This document shows, one piece after another, positions 7,714 to 13,729 of a DNA stretch of 14,386 nucleotides. The first letter of the stretch is position 1, and each line of letters opens with the position of its first letter. The DNA comes from an uncultured Oscillospiraceae bacterium (lineage in GTDB: Bacteria; Bacillota; Clostridia; Oscillospirales; Acutalibacteraceae). The stretch spans positions 1 through 14,386 of the forward strand of contig UQGM01000054.1 in NCBI GenBank assembly GCA_900540535.1. The letters run 5' to 3'. Both the position numbers and the translations under genes were made by a program. A model generated the notes under the pieces. That model was not told where the DNA came from, made no database searches, and was given only the letters and a program-made list of their open reading frames with translations.

Positions 7714-8592
7714 ATGGAAAAATTACCGCAAAAACAAAGTGGAAGCCTTTTGGATAACAAAAAATTATTAGTTGCTGTATTGTTTATGGCTCTGATCTTC
7801 AATGTTATTTTCGGCTGTCTGCGTAATCCGCTGGGAGAGGATAATACAATCTCATGGATTGGATACGATCATCCCATAGGATTTCTTGTTTGGGGAGGAC
7901 TTACAGCTGCGGCGTTCTTTTTAAACATCTTACATATTTACCGCAAATACGGTTATACGGGAAAAATAGGCACTGCCGCTCTTTATGCCGCTCCTTTTAT
8001 GGCTTGTACGGTTATATTTGTCAATGACTGGGGCTGGGAGCACGTTGTACACTGGATAGGTGCAATCGGATTTATTGCTCTTAACGGCGCAGCATTACTG
8101 CTTTTCTTCCTTCATAATTTCAAAAAGCATATCAGCTATAAGCTTACCACTTTCGGCGTAGCGCTCATGCTTTTGAGTATGCTTGTTATTTTGCTTACTG
8201 TCGGCAAAAGCGGACTTTTAGAGCTTATTCCGATCTGGATAGCTTTACTGCTTTTATTCCTTATAAACTGCACAGAGCTTTATCCTGTAATTGATAAAAA
8301 GGAAACAGCTCCCAAAGCCAAAGATAATAAAAAGGCTGCAAAGCTTGCAGCATGTCTCGGAATGTTTGGCGCAGATGACTTTTATCTTGGCAGACTCCCG
8401 CAGGGTATGGGACATTTGCTGATGACATATGTGGGAATAATGATTTGTGTTGACAGATTTATCGGCATGGGAGTTATAAATAATATAAGCGGGGAAAATG
8501 CCGTTGTGTTCCTTGCAGTGGGACTTTCAGTGCTTGGCGGTTCAGCAGCATGGGCAATTTATAATGGAGTCGTTTTGAGAAAAGAGAAATAA
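7714..8592 (+). CDS. Multi-pass membrane protein with C-terminal TM2-type domain (copy 1)
   Basis: 292-residue integral membrane protein of unknown function. Hydrophobic segments lie at about 17-35, 52-75, 85-103, 108-134, 143-162 and 168-187. A short charged linker (ETAPKAKDNKKAAK) leads to a TM2-like domain: GMFGADDFYLG at 216-226 matches the G-x-x-G-x-x-(D/H)-x-FYLG start of TM2, and a helix (228-248) and a second helix (263-285) follow. The classical DRF/HRF of TM2 reads DDF. I do not recognise the N-terminal six-helix part; SWIGYDHP, GYTGKIGT and NDWGWE are conserved in its neighbour. ATG 7714 has GGGGGA at 7702-7707, spacing 6. It has a close tandem copy at 8804-9685. The cluster context gives no function, as it follows a transporter but is separated by a regulated leader. 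Confidence 0.85.
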   Translation: MEKLPQKQSGSLLDNKKLLVAVLFMALIFNVIFGCLRNPLGEDNTISWIGYDHPIGFLVWGGLTAAAFFLNILHIYRKYGYTGKIGTAALYAAPFMACTVIFVNDWGWEHVVHWIGAIGFIALNGAALLLFFLHNFKKHISYKLTTFGVALMLLSMLVILLTVGKSGLLELIPIWIALLLLFLINCTELYPVIDKKETAPKAKDNKKAAKLAACLGMFGADDFYLGRLPQGMGHLLMTYVGIMICVDRFIGMGVINNISGENAVVFLAVGLSVLGGSAAWAIYNGVVLRKEK

Positions 8593-8614
8593 GTTTAAAC
8601 CTCACAAAATTTTA

Positions 8615-8648
8615 ATTAAAGGCAGCTGTTTATGCAGCTGCCTTTAAT
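8615..8648 (+). terminator. Hairpin after membrane protein copy 1
   Basis: A perfect 14-base-pair stem (8615-8628 with 8635-8648; core AAAGGCAGCTG) has a 6-base TTTATG loop. The T-run is weak (CCTTTAATGTT), but the stem is stable and sits 23 bases after the stop codon. It separates copy 1 from copy 2, which then needs its own promoter. Confidence 0.65.
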
Positions 8649-8719
8649 GTTAAAAAAGACATAATGGAACAAAAGCAAAAGAAAGAGATAATCCGACAAA
8701 GTATGGCTATTTTATTAAA

Positions 8720-8749
8720 TTTACGGCAATTGTCTTTTGTTTGTATAAA
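8720..8749 (+). promoter_or_regulatory. Possible sigma-A promoter for membrane protein copy 2
   Basis: TTTACG (8720-8725) and TATAAA (8744-8749) are 18 bases apart and lie about 55 bases before the ATG at 8804. The -35 match is only 4 of 6 and the -10 is 5 of 6. The call is supported mainly by position, after a hairpin and before a gene with its own strong ribosome site. Confidence 0.35.
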
Positions 8750-8803
8750 TAATCTGGTAAACTGTTATGGAGCAAAATGCGGCTTTGAAAAGGGGAGAGC
8801 ATA

Positions 8804-9685
8804 ATGGCTGAAACTGCACAGATACATAGTGACAGTATTTTAAATAATAGAAAATTGTCGTTTACCATATTGCTTATGGCACTGGTATATAATATACTTT
8901 TCGGATTTGTCAGAAATCCAACAGATATTGAAAATACGCTTTCATGGATTGGATACGATTATCCCTATGGATTTATAGTCTGGGGAACTCTTACCAGTGC
9001 GGCATTTTTTATTAATATCTTTCAGATTTACAGTAAATTTGGTTACACAGGAAAGATAGGAACATTATCCCTTTATGCAGCGCCCTTTATGGTTGTTATA
9101 GTAGTGCTCATAAACGATTGGGGCTGGGAAAGTAAAATTCACTTGGCAGCGGCTTTGGCTTACATAGCTTTTAATTCAGCGGCTCTGCTGGCGTTTTTTA
9201 TGAAAAACCTAAAAAATCATATATGCTATAAAATAACCCTGTTTATTGTTGCTGTTACTGTTTTCGGTATGATTATTACATACTTTGCCATTGATAAAAG
9301 CGGATTGCTTGAACTGATGCCTCTCTGGGGAGAGCTGATAATTCTGTTTTTTGTCAATCATACAAAGCTTTATCCGGTGGCGAATATAGAAGAAAAGAAT
9401 GTCAAAACAGATGTGAAAGATGAAAATGTACTAAGAATCTGTGCTTTCTTCGGAATGTTTGGTGCAGATGACTTTTATCTCGGCAATCTTCCCCAGGGTA
9501 TGGCGCATCTGCTCATGACATTTTTGGGAATTATGGTTTGTATTGTAAGATTTATAGGTATGGGTTCAATCAATGATATACAGGGTGAAGATGCAACTGT
9601 ATTTCTTGCTGTTGGATTATCGCTTATAGCTGGTTCTGCCGCATGGGCGATTTATAACGGAACTGTTTTGAAGAACTCAAAATAA
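8804..9685 (+). CDS. Multi-pass membrane protein with C-terminal TM2-type domain (copy 2)
   Basis: 293-residue paralogue of the protein at 7714-8592. By eye the two are more than half identical over their whole length and most alike in the TM2-like part (FGMFGADDFYLG...LPQGM.HLLMT) and at the end (FLAVGLS...GSAAWAIYNG.VL). The same architecture is kept: about six N-terminal helices, a charged linker (EEKNVKTDVKDEN) and two C-terminal helices. The linker and the first 15 residues are the least conserved. ATG 8804 is preceded by AAGGGGAG at 8790-8797, spacing 6. The pair arose by tandem duplication and has diverged in sequence but not in layout, suggesting both are still used. Function is unknown; a homo- or hetero-oligomer in the cytoplasmic membrane is possible. 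Confidence 0.85.
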   Translation: MAETAQIHSDSILNNRKLSFTILLMALVYNILFGFVRNPTDIENTLSWIGYDYPYGFIVWGTLTSAAFFINIFQIYSKFGYTGKIGTLSLYAAPFMVVIVVLINDWGWESKIHLAAALAYIAFNSAALLAFFMKNLKNHICYKITLFIVAVTVFGMIITYFAIDKSGLLELMPLWGELIILFFVNHTKLYPVANIEEKNVKTDVKDENVLRICAFFGMFGADDFYLGNLPQGMAHLLMTFLGIMVCIVRFIGMGSINDIQGEDATVFLAVGLSLIAGSAAWAIYNGTVLKNSK

Positions 9686-9701
9686 ATAAAAAATAAAAGT
9701 T

Positions 9702-9741
9702 AAGCAGAATGAGGAAGATTTTCTTCCTCATTCTGCTTTTT
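9702..9741 (+). terminator. Strong intrinsic terminator after membrane protein copy 2
   Basis: A perfect 17-base-pair stem, AAGCAGAATGAGGAAGA (9702-9718) with its complement (9722-9738), has a TTT loop and a trailing T-run to 9741. A-rich sequence on the left flank means it could also stop transcription coming from the minus-strand aldolase gene, whose end is about 75 bases away. Confidence 0.85.
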
Positions 9742-9750
9742 AGTAATAAA

Positions 9751-9783
9751 AGAGAGGACACTGTATAACACAGAGTCCTCTTT
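9751..9783 (-). terminator. Intrinsic terminator for the minus-strand aldolase gene
   Basis: Arms AGAGGAC (9753-9759) plus CTGT (9761-9764) pair with ACAG (9770-9773) and GTCCTCT (9775-9781), with one A/A mismatch and a 5-base loop. Read on the minus strand the hairpin is followed by CTTTTATT. It begins about 35 bases beyond the aldolase stop codon. Confidence 0.65.
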
Positions 9784-9795
9784 ATAGGGGGTATT

Positions 9796-9814
9796 GCGGT
9801 CGGAGACTGACCGC
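9796..9814 (-). repeat. Small inverted repeat next to the aldolase stop codon
   Basis: GCGGTC (9796-9801) and GACCGC (9809-9814) pair across a 7-base loop immediately after the stop codon (9816-9818 on the minus strand). No T-run follows, so it is not a terminator by itself; it may protect the transcript end or slow polymerase before the terminator at 9751-9783. Confidence 0.35.
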
Positions 9815-9815
9815 T

Positions 9816-11036
9816 TTACTTACCGGCTTTTTTAGAATATTTGGTTACGTAGATAAAGCGCATAAGTCTTGTTTCGATGGGATTTATGGGCTTTATTTTG
9901 TTGAACAGTGCTGCTCCCAGGTATGTTTTGCAGCCTTTATCCATTACCATTTCTGTTGCCTGAGCGTCATATCTTGACGGACCACAGCAAAGTGCGCCGT
10001 TGTCTTTAAGCATAACGGCACTGCGTGAACGCATTTTCTTAACTACCTTCTGTGCATCTGCAGCAGCGTTGTCGGGGCTGAAAAATGCAGTTTTTACAGT
10101 AGCTCCGGCAATCTGTGCACAGTCGTCAAGGAGAGGTTTAAGAGTCATGTTGAAAGTTGAAACAGTTTTGATGTCTCTGTCAACTGAATGTACAATGCTG
10201 TTTATATCCTTGCGCTTTAAATAGATAGCTCTGTGCATTTCTGCCTCAGCAGGCATTTCGCCGTCGCCAAGCATCATGCCGCTGCCAACACGGATTTTTG
10301 CTACGGGCTTTTCATCCTTTGCATTGTAGAGAGTCATCTCATCGCCGTCACGCTCGCTGTCATAGGGGGTAAGAACAGGAGCTTCGGGACCGCTTGACTT
10401 TCTTGAAGCGATAAGCTCGCCAACAGATGCGAAAGATTCTGCAACATTGCCTGTTACACGCTCGTATTTTTTAAGGATGTAATCCATGCAGACTTTTTCA
10501 AGTTCAGATGCAACTGCAAATGCGTTGTCATAATCGCTGCCCATGCAAAGTGCACCGTGATGAGCCATAATTACAGCTTTGCTTTCGGGAGCACGTTCAA
10601 TAGCAGCAACAACACCCTTGCGCAGCTTTCCTGTTCCGGGAAGTCCGTATGCAGCAACGGGAACATATCCGCCGATTATCTCAGCACTTTCGGGTGAAAT
10701 ATCAAAAATATCAAATCCGAGAGGGCTGACGACAGAAGCATTTATCTGATGGGTATGAATTACAAAATTGACATCATGTCTGTGCTTGTAAGCTTCAGCA
10801 TGGATACCTTTTTCAGAAGAGGGTTTAATATCTCCCTCATAGCTTAAATCGCTGATATTTACAAGTACGATTTCTTCGGGGGTAAGAGTTTCATAAGCTC
10901 TTCCGCTGGGAGTGATTACAAACTGAGTATCACTTACACGGCAGCTGACGTTGCCCCAGGTTCTTGCAATAAGACCTGATTCAACAAGCTTTTTGCCTGC
11001 CATAACAACAATTTCTTTTGCCTTATTTATATCCAT
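9816..11036 (-). CDS. Double-domain class II aldolase/adducin family protein, second domain degenerate
   Basis: 406-residue protein, about twice the usual 210-230 of fuculose-phosphate aldolase and ribulose-phosphate 4-epimerase relatives. Domain 1 (about 5-200) has a complete zinc site: catalytic Glu75 in SSEKG, His94 and His96 in HTH, and His160 in AHHGAL; phosphate-contact motifs GN (28-29), SG (44-45) and SS (73-74) are also present. It should split or epimerise a phosphorylated ketose, or decarboxylate a related acid phosphate. Domain 2 (about 225-400) aligns to the first (AVMLKDNGALCCG with AVIMAHHGALCMG) and keeps Glu264 and His283. Val285 replaces the second His and Asn346 the third, so it probably cannot hold zinc. 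I prefer ATG 11036 because AGGAGG (11046-11051) lies 9 bases away; ATG 11042 would leave only 3. It is second in an operon after the aminotransferase. Confidence 0.88.
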   Translation of the reverse strand: MDINKAKEIVVMAGKKLVESGLIARTWGNVSCRVSDTQFVITPSGRAYETLTPEEIVLVNISDLSYEGDIKPSSEKGIHAEAYKHRHDVNFVIHTHQINASVVSPLGFDIFDISPESAEIIGGYVPVAAYGLPGTGKLRKGVVAAIERAPESKAVIMAHHGALCMGSDYDNAFAVASELEKVCMDYILKKYERVTGNVAESFASVGELIASRKSSGPEAPVLTPYDSERDGDEMTLYNAKDEKPVAKIRVGSGMMLGDGEMPAEAEMHRAIYLKRKDINSIVHSVDRDIKTVSTFNMTLKPLLDDCAQIAGATVKTAFFSPDNAAADAQKVVKKMRSRSAVMLKDNGALCCGPSRYDAQATEMVMDKGCKTYLGAALFNKIKPINPIETRLMRFIYVTKYSKKAGK

Positions 11037-11055
11037 CGTCATTTACCTCCTTATT

Positions 11056-11089
11056 AAAAAATAGGCAAGAGGCGGAAAGCCTCCTGCCT
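11056..11089 (-). terminator. Intercistronic terminator/attenuator between aminotransferase and aldolase
   Basis: On the minus strand an 11-base-pair stem (11079-11089 with 11063-11073, one G-U wobble) with a 5-base loop is followed at once by ATTTTTT (11062-11056). This is a textbook intrinsic terminator, placed 12 bases after the aminotransferase stop and just ahead of the aldolase ribosome site. No promoter fits between it and the aldolase start, so it probably reduces rather than abolishes aldolase transcription. Confidence 0.75.
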
Positions 11090-11101
11090 GTTTGAAAGGA
11101 A

Positions 11102-12574
11102 TTATTCCTTAATAGCAACGTTTTCGAATACCTTATCGAAACGTGAAAGAGCGTCGTCAATCATTTCTTCATTGTAGGCAGCGCTTGTGTAAAGTCTGCT
11201 TCCTGCAAGAGTTACGAGGCCTTCTGCCATGTATGCAGCGCCCATGTGCTCCATCTCTTTCTTTCTCTCGTTTGTTGCAGAGAGGATTGAGGGGATATTC
11301 CAGGGCTTCTTCCAGTTGATGGAGAAGTGCATTGTACCAACTGTTTCCAGGTGGCAGATTGAACCCTGGTTGAATGCAACGAAGGGAAGACCATGCTTCT
11401 TGATGAGCTGCTGAAGACCTTCTGTAAGGCGATCACCCATTTTACCAGCAACCTGGCAAGCATTTCTCTTTTCGATTTCTTCAAGAGTGTAGTAACCGGC
11501 AACGCAGCTAAGGGGGTTAGCAGCCATTGTACCGCCAACGAGAGCTTTCTTTGTCTTGGAGCCCTGAAGACCTGCGCCGAGGAACTTCATGTACTCTCTC
11601 TTACCGCCGAGTCCGCCTGCTCCGGGATATCCACCAGCGATAACTTTACCGAATACTGTAAGGTCAGGAGAAACTCCGAAGTAACCCTGAGCACCAGCCA
11701 TACCGATACGGAAGCCTGTAACAACCTCATCGAATACGAGGAGAGCGCCGTACTTGCGGCAAAGCTTCTCAACGTTCTTGTTGAAGTCTTTATCAAGAGG
11801 ACGAGTACCGCTTTCAGGACCGACAGGCTCAATGAAAACAGCAGCTGTGCCGCCTCTGAACTGGTTGAGCTTGAGTTTTCTCTCAAGGTCATTCAGGTCA
11901 TTGGGGAAGAACTCCTGAGTATCTTTGAATATGTAAAGCGGAACGCCGTGTGCCTGTGTGAACTTTGTACCGGGAACACGGATACCATAAGCGAGCTGAT
12001 CGCTCCAGCCGTGGTAAGCGCCGCCCATTTTAAGGATATACTTTTTCTTTGTTGCAAGACGTGCTACACGAGCAGCAGCCATACATGCCTCAGTACCTGA
12101 ACCGAGCATTCTGAACATATCAACAGACTCGAAAGAATCAACAATCTTCTTTGCAAGTTTGTACTCATACTCGTGGAAAAGACCTGTTGAAGGACCGCAG
12201 TCATTAAGAAGCTCGATAACCTTTTCACGTACAACGGGATCGTTGCTGCCGAGAACGGTGGGACCGCCTGCCTGCAGGAAGTCGTAATACTCGTTGCCAT
12301 CGATGTCATAAAGCTTTGCTCCCAAAGCCTTTGTAAATACAAGGGGGAAGGGATAGTTGAAAGCAAGGTTGTGCTGAACGCCGCCGGGAATAACCTGACG
12401 AGCCTCTTCGATCATAACCTTTGATTTTGCGCACTTAACGTCATAGTACTCTTTTTCATACTTAGCAAGTACATCGGGCTTAATGCTGTAGATGGGCTTC
12501 TTGATAAGCTCATCAAGCTGTTTTGTAACAGCTGCAGCGTCATGGTAATTTGTAATTGCAAATCTGTTATCCAT
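11102..12574 (-). CDS. Class III PLP-dependent aminotransferase, glutamate-1-semialdehyde aminomutase-like
   Basis: 490-residue fold-type I PLP enzyme related to HemL, which moves an amino group within or between small molecules. Visible motifs are GSGTEA (158-163, cofactor phosphate), YHGW (187-190), FDEVVTGFR (281-289, Asp282 to the pyridine nitrogen), the Schiff-base Lys310 in FGKVIAGG, and GGTMAANP (347-354). HemL is about 430 residues; here about 50 extra residues precede the IPGGV block, and the HemL segment NSPVR is replaced by QHNLAF. It is therefore unlikely to be the haem-pathway enzyme and more likely a transaminase for another substrate. ATG 12574 has AGGAGG (12586-12591) at a rather long spacing of 11. 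Codons lean to AAG, AAC, GAG and CGT more than in the flavoenzyme operon, a sign of high expression, which fits the strong promoter at 12656-12683. It is first in an operon with the aldolase. Confidence 0.9.
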   Translation of the reverse strand: MDNRFAITNYHDAAAVTKQLDELIKKPIYSIKPDVLAKYEKEYYDVKCAKSKVMIEEARQVIPGGVQHNLAFNYPFPLVFTKALGAKLYDIDGNEYYDFLQAGGPTVLGSNDPVVREKVIELLNDCGPSTGLFHEYEYKLAKKIVDSFESVDMFRMLGSGTEACMAAARVARLATKKKYILKMGGAYHGWSDQLAYGIRVPGTKFTQAHGVPLYIFKDTQEFFPNDLNDLERKLKLNQFRGGTAAVFIEPVGPESGTRPLDKDFNKNVEKLCRKYGALLVFDEVVTGFRIGMAGAQGYFGVSPDLTVFGKVIAGGYPGAGGLGGKREYMKFLGAGLQGSKTKKALVGGTMAANPLSCVAGYYTLEEIEKRNACQVAGKMGDRLTEGLQQLIKKHGLPFVAFNQGSICHLETVGTMHFSINWKKPWNIPSILSATNERKKEMEHMGAAYMAEGLVTLAGSRLYTSAAYNEEMIDDALSRFDKVFENVAIKE

Positions 12575-12632
12575 TTTGATGACATCCTCCTGTTTCGATA
12601 AAATTCGATAAATTTTTTGAAATTCTCCCCGT

Positions 12633-12654
12633 AAGGTGAATTTCTGCTCACCTT
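12633..12654 (-). repeat. Inverted repeat at the aminotransferase transcription start
   Basis: AAGGTGA (12633-12639) and TCACCTT (12648-12654) form a perfect 7-base inverted repeat with 8 bases between, directly downstream of the minus-strand -10 box. It would cover the start point as an operator, or form a hairpin at the 5' end of the mRNA. The minus-strand arm contains TGAGC, also found in the palindrome before the TetR gene. Confidence 0.5.
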
Positions 12655-12655
12655 T

Positions 12656-12683
12656 AGTATATCATATAAATTTTTTAAGTCAA
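12656..12683 (-). promoter_or_regulatory. Sigma-A promoter for the aminotransferase-aldolase operon
   Basis: On the minus strand, TTGACT (12683-12678) and TATACT (12661-12656) are 16 bases apart, each 5 of 6 to consensus, and TGA directly before the -10 makes an extended -10 (TGATATACT). Transcription should start near 12649, giving a leader of about 75 bases. Confidence 0.75.
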
Positions 12684-12724
12684 ACACTATAAGAATATTT
12701 TTGAAAATTTGTAGGAATTGATAT

Positions 12725-12752
12725 TTGCAAAAGGAAATCTTTGTGATAAAAT
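12725..12752 (+). promoter_or_regulatory. Possible sigma-A promoter for the TetR gene
   Basis: TTGCAA (12725-12730) and TAAAAT (12747-12752) are 16 bases apart, in an A+T-rich stretch just before the palindrome at 12769-12778. Transcription would start near 12759, so a repressor on that palindrome would block it. An alternative -10, TACAAT (12753-12758), has no matching -35. Confidence 0.45.
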
Positions 12753-12763
12753 TACAATATAAA

Positions 12764-12789
12764 GTGAGTGAGCGCTCATATTTTGAGCG
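12764..12789 (+). promoter_or_regulatory. Probable TetR-type operator
   Basis: TGAGCGCTCA (12769-12778) is a perfect 10-base palindrome, preceded by an overlapping TGAG (12765-12768) and followed by another TGAGCG (12784-12789). Short GC-centred palindromes of this kind upstream of a TetR-family gene usually bind its own product. Placement just after the likely start point fits autorepression. Binding is inferred. Confidence 0.55.
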
Positions 12790-12839
12790 TGGCGGAGGAT
12801 AATACCGTGTTTTTTATAGTAAAAAGCTAATGTCCGCCA
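12790..12839 (+). promoter_or_regulatory. TetR leader: hairpin, spare ribosome site and 7-codon reading frame
   Basis: TGGCGGA (12790-12796) and TCCGCCA (12833-12839) could pair across 36 bases and bury a GGAGG (12794-12798). That ribosome site serves GTG 12807, which opens a 7-codon frame (MFFIVKS) whose stop overlaps an ATG at 12830 (TAATG) in the TetR frame. Translation from 12830 would add 15 residues to the regulator. The real start is more likely ATG 12875. Confidence 0.35.
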
Positions 12840-12874
12840 TAAAATTAAATGTAAAATCACCGGAGGATTTACCG

Positions 12875-13546
12875 ATGAAATCAGAAGAATCCATCTGTTA
12901 TCATAAAAGTACTTTTGACAATATTCCCCCAGAAAAGCGTCAGAGAATACTGGATGTAGCCACAGAAGAGTTTGCCAACAGGGGCTTTGAGGGAACCAAT
13001 ATAAATGTAATTGCCAAAAAAGCGCAGGTAAGCGTAGGTTCTCTTTACAAATATTTTGACACAAAGCAGGATCTTTATCTTACAACTGTAAGGGTCGGTA
13101 TAGATAAACTTAAAGCCATACTCTATGAGGTGGCGGGAACCGATGAAGATGTTCTTTTAAAACTTCGTGATGTTATAAAAGCCATTCAGAAAACTTCGAG
13201 AGAATATAATGTTTTATTAAAGCTCTATAATGGCATGACAGGAGAGAGCAGCTCAGAAATGCTCAGCTCTCTGTCGAGAGATATGGAGTCTGTTTCGGCA
13301 AAGCTTTATGCGGAGCTTATAAGAAAAGGGCAGCAGTCAGGCGATATACGCAAGGATTTAAGTCCCGAAATGGGAGCATTTCTTCTTGATAACCTTCTTA
13401 TGTCTCTCCAGTTTTCATATGCCTGCGATTATTATTCAGAGCGTTTCAAGGTTTTTGCAGGCGAGGATATCTTTGACAGAGACGATTTTGTTACAGATGA
13501 AATGATTAAATTTATTAAATCGGCCTTTGCGCCTCATGAAAAGTAA
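12875..13546 (+). CDS. TetR/AcrR family transcriptional regulator
   Basis: 223-residue DNA-binding regulator. Residues about 20-65 form the TetR N-terminal domain: KRQRILDVATEEFANRGFEGT, cut by the turn into the recognition helix region, then INVIAKKAQVSVGSLYKYF (43-61), the most conserved stretch of the family. The rest is an all-helical ligand-binding and dimer domain with no identifiable ligand pocket. ATG 12875 has CGGAGGA at 12861-12867, spacing 7. An upstream in-frame ATG at 12830 has no ribosome site of its own but is linked to a tiny leader frame. The gene is divergent from the aminotransferase-aldolase operon and 183 bases ahead of a sugar kinase, so it probably controls itself and one or both. 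The palindromes at 12769-12778 and 12633-12654 are the likeliest binding sites. Confidence 0.9.
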   Translation: MKSEESICYHKSTFDNIPPEKRQRILDVATEEFANRGFEGTNINVIAKKAQVSVGSLYKYFDTKQDLYLTTVRVGIDKLKAILYEVAGTDEDVLLKLRDVIKAIQKTSREYNVLLKLYNGMTGESSSEMLSSLSRDMESVSAKLYAELIRKGQQSGDIRKDLSPEMGAFLLDNLLMSLQFSYACDYYSERFKVFAGEDIFDRDDFVTDEMIKFIKSAFAPHEK

Positions 13547-13550
13547 ATAA

Positions 13551-13655
13551 ATAACAGCGCTTGGTTCAGGGTGTTTTAAACTTAATGCGGATGAATTAAA
13601 AGCGGGTTATTTCAAGTCCATGGCTGAAAACGGCATTGATAATTTTGTTGTATGA
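13551..13655 (+). pseudogene. Possible 3' remnant of a lost gene
   Basis: Directly after the TetR stop, a frame different from TetR is open for 34 codons and ends at TGA 13653-13655. Its product ends LKAGYFKSMAENGIDNFVV, which reads like the C-terminus of a real soluble protein, but there is no start codon with a ribosome site and no upstream part. I do not recognise the family. Chance openness over 34 codons is quite possible, so the call is weak. Confidence 0.25.
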
Positions 13656-13656
13656 G

Positions 13657-13680
13657 ACCGTTACGTTTAAACGGTATAAA
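13657..13680 (+). promoter_or_regulatory. Palindromic site with -10-like box before the sugar kinase
   Basis: ACCGTT (13657-13662) and AACGGT (13670-13675) form an inverted repeat that overlaps a perfect 10-base palindrome, CGTTTAAACG (13664-13673). TATAAA (13675-13680) follows at once and could be a -10 box, though no good -35 is seen. The layout suggests a repressor operator in the kinase promoter. It does not match the TGAGCGCTCA site before the TetR gene. Confidence 0.4.
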
Positions 13681-13729
13681 ATGCAACGATTTCAGCGGAC
13701 ACTATAAATTTACAGGGGGAATACAGTAT

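Noticed and set aside
11393..12100. A 235-codon open frame on the plus strand inside the aminotransferase gene
   Set aside because: It lies antisense to a well-supported PLP enzyme, has no ribosome site, and its product is a Ser/Thr/Cys-rich sequence with no family features; it is a by-product of the codon bias on the other strand.
11102..12574. Calling the aminotransferase hemL
   Set aside because: It is 60 residues too long, lacks the NSPVR segment typical of HemL, and no other tetrapyrrole gene is nearby.
12830..12874. Longer TetR form starting at ATG 12830
   Set aside because: No ribosome site precedes that ATG, while ATG 12875 has CGGAGGA at ideal spacing; the extra 15 residues do not look like part of the TetR domain.
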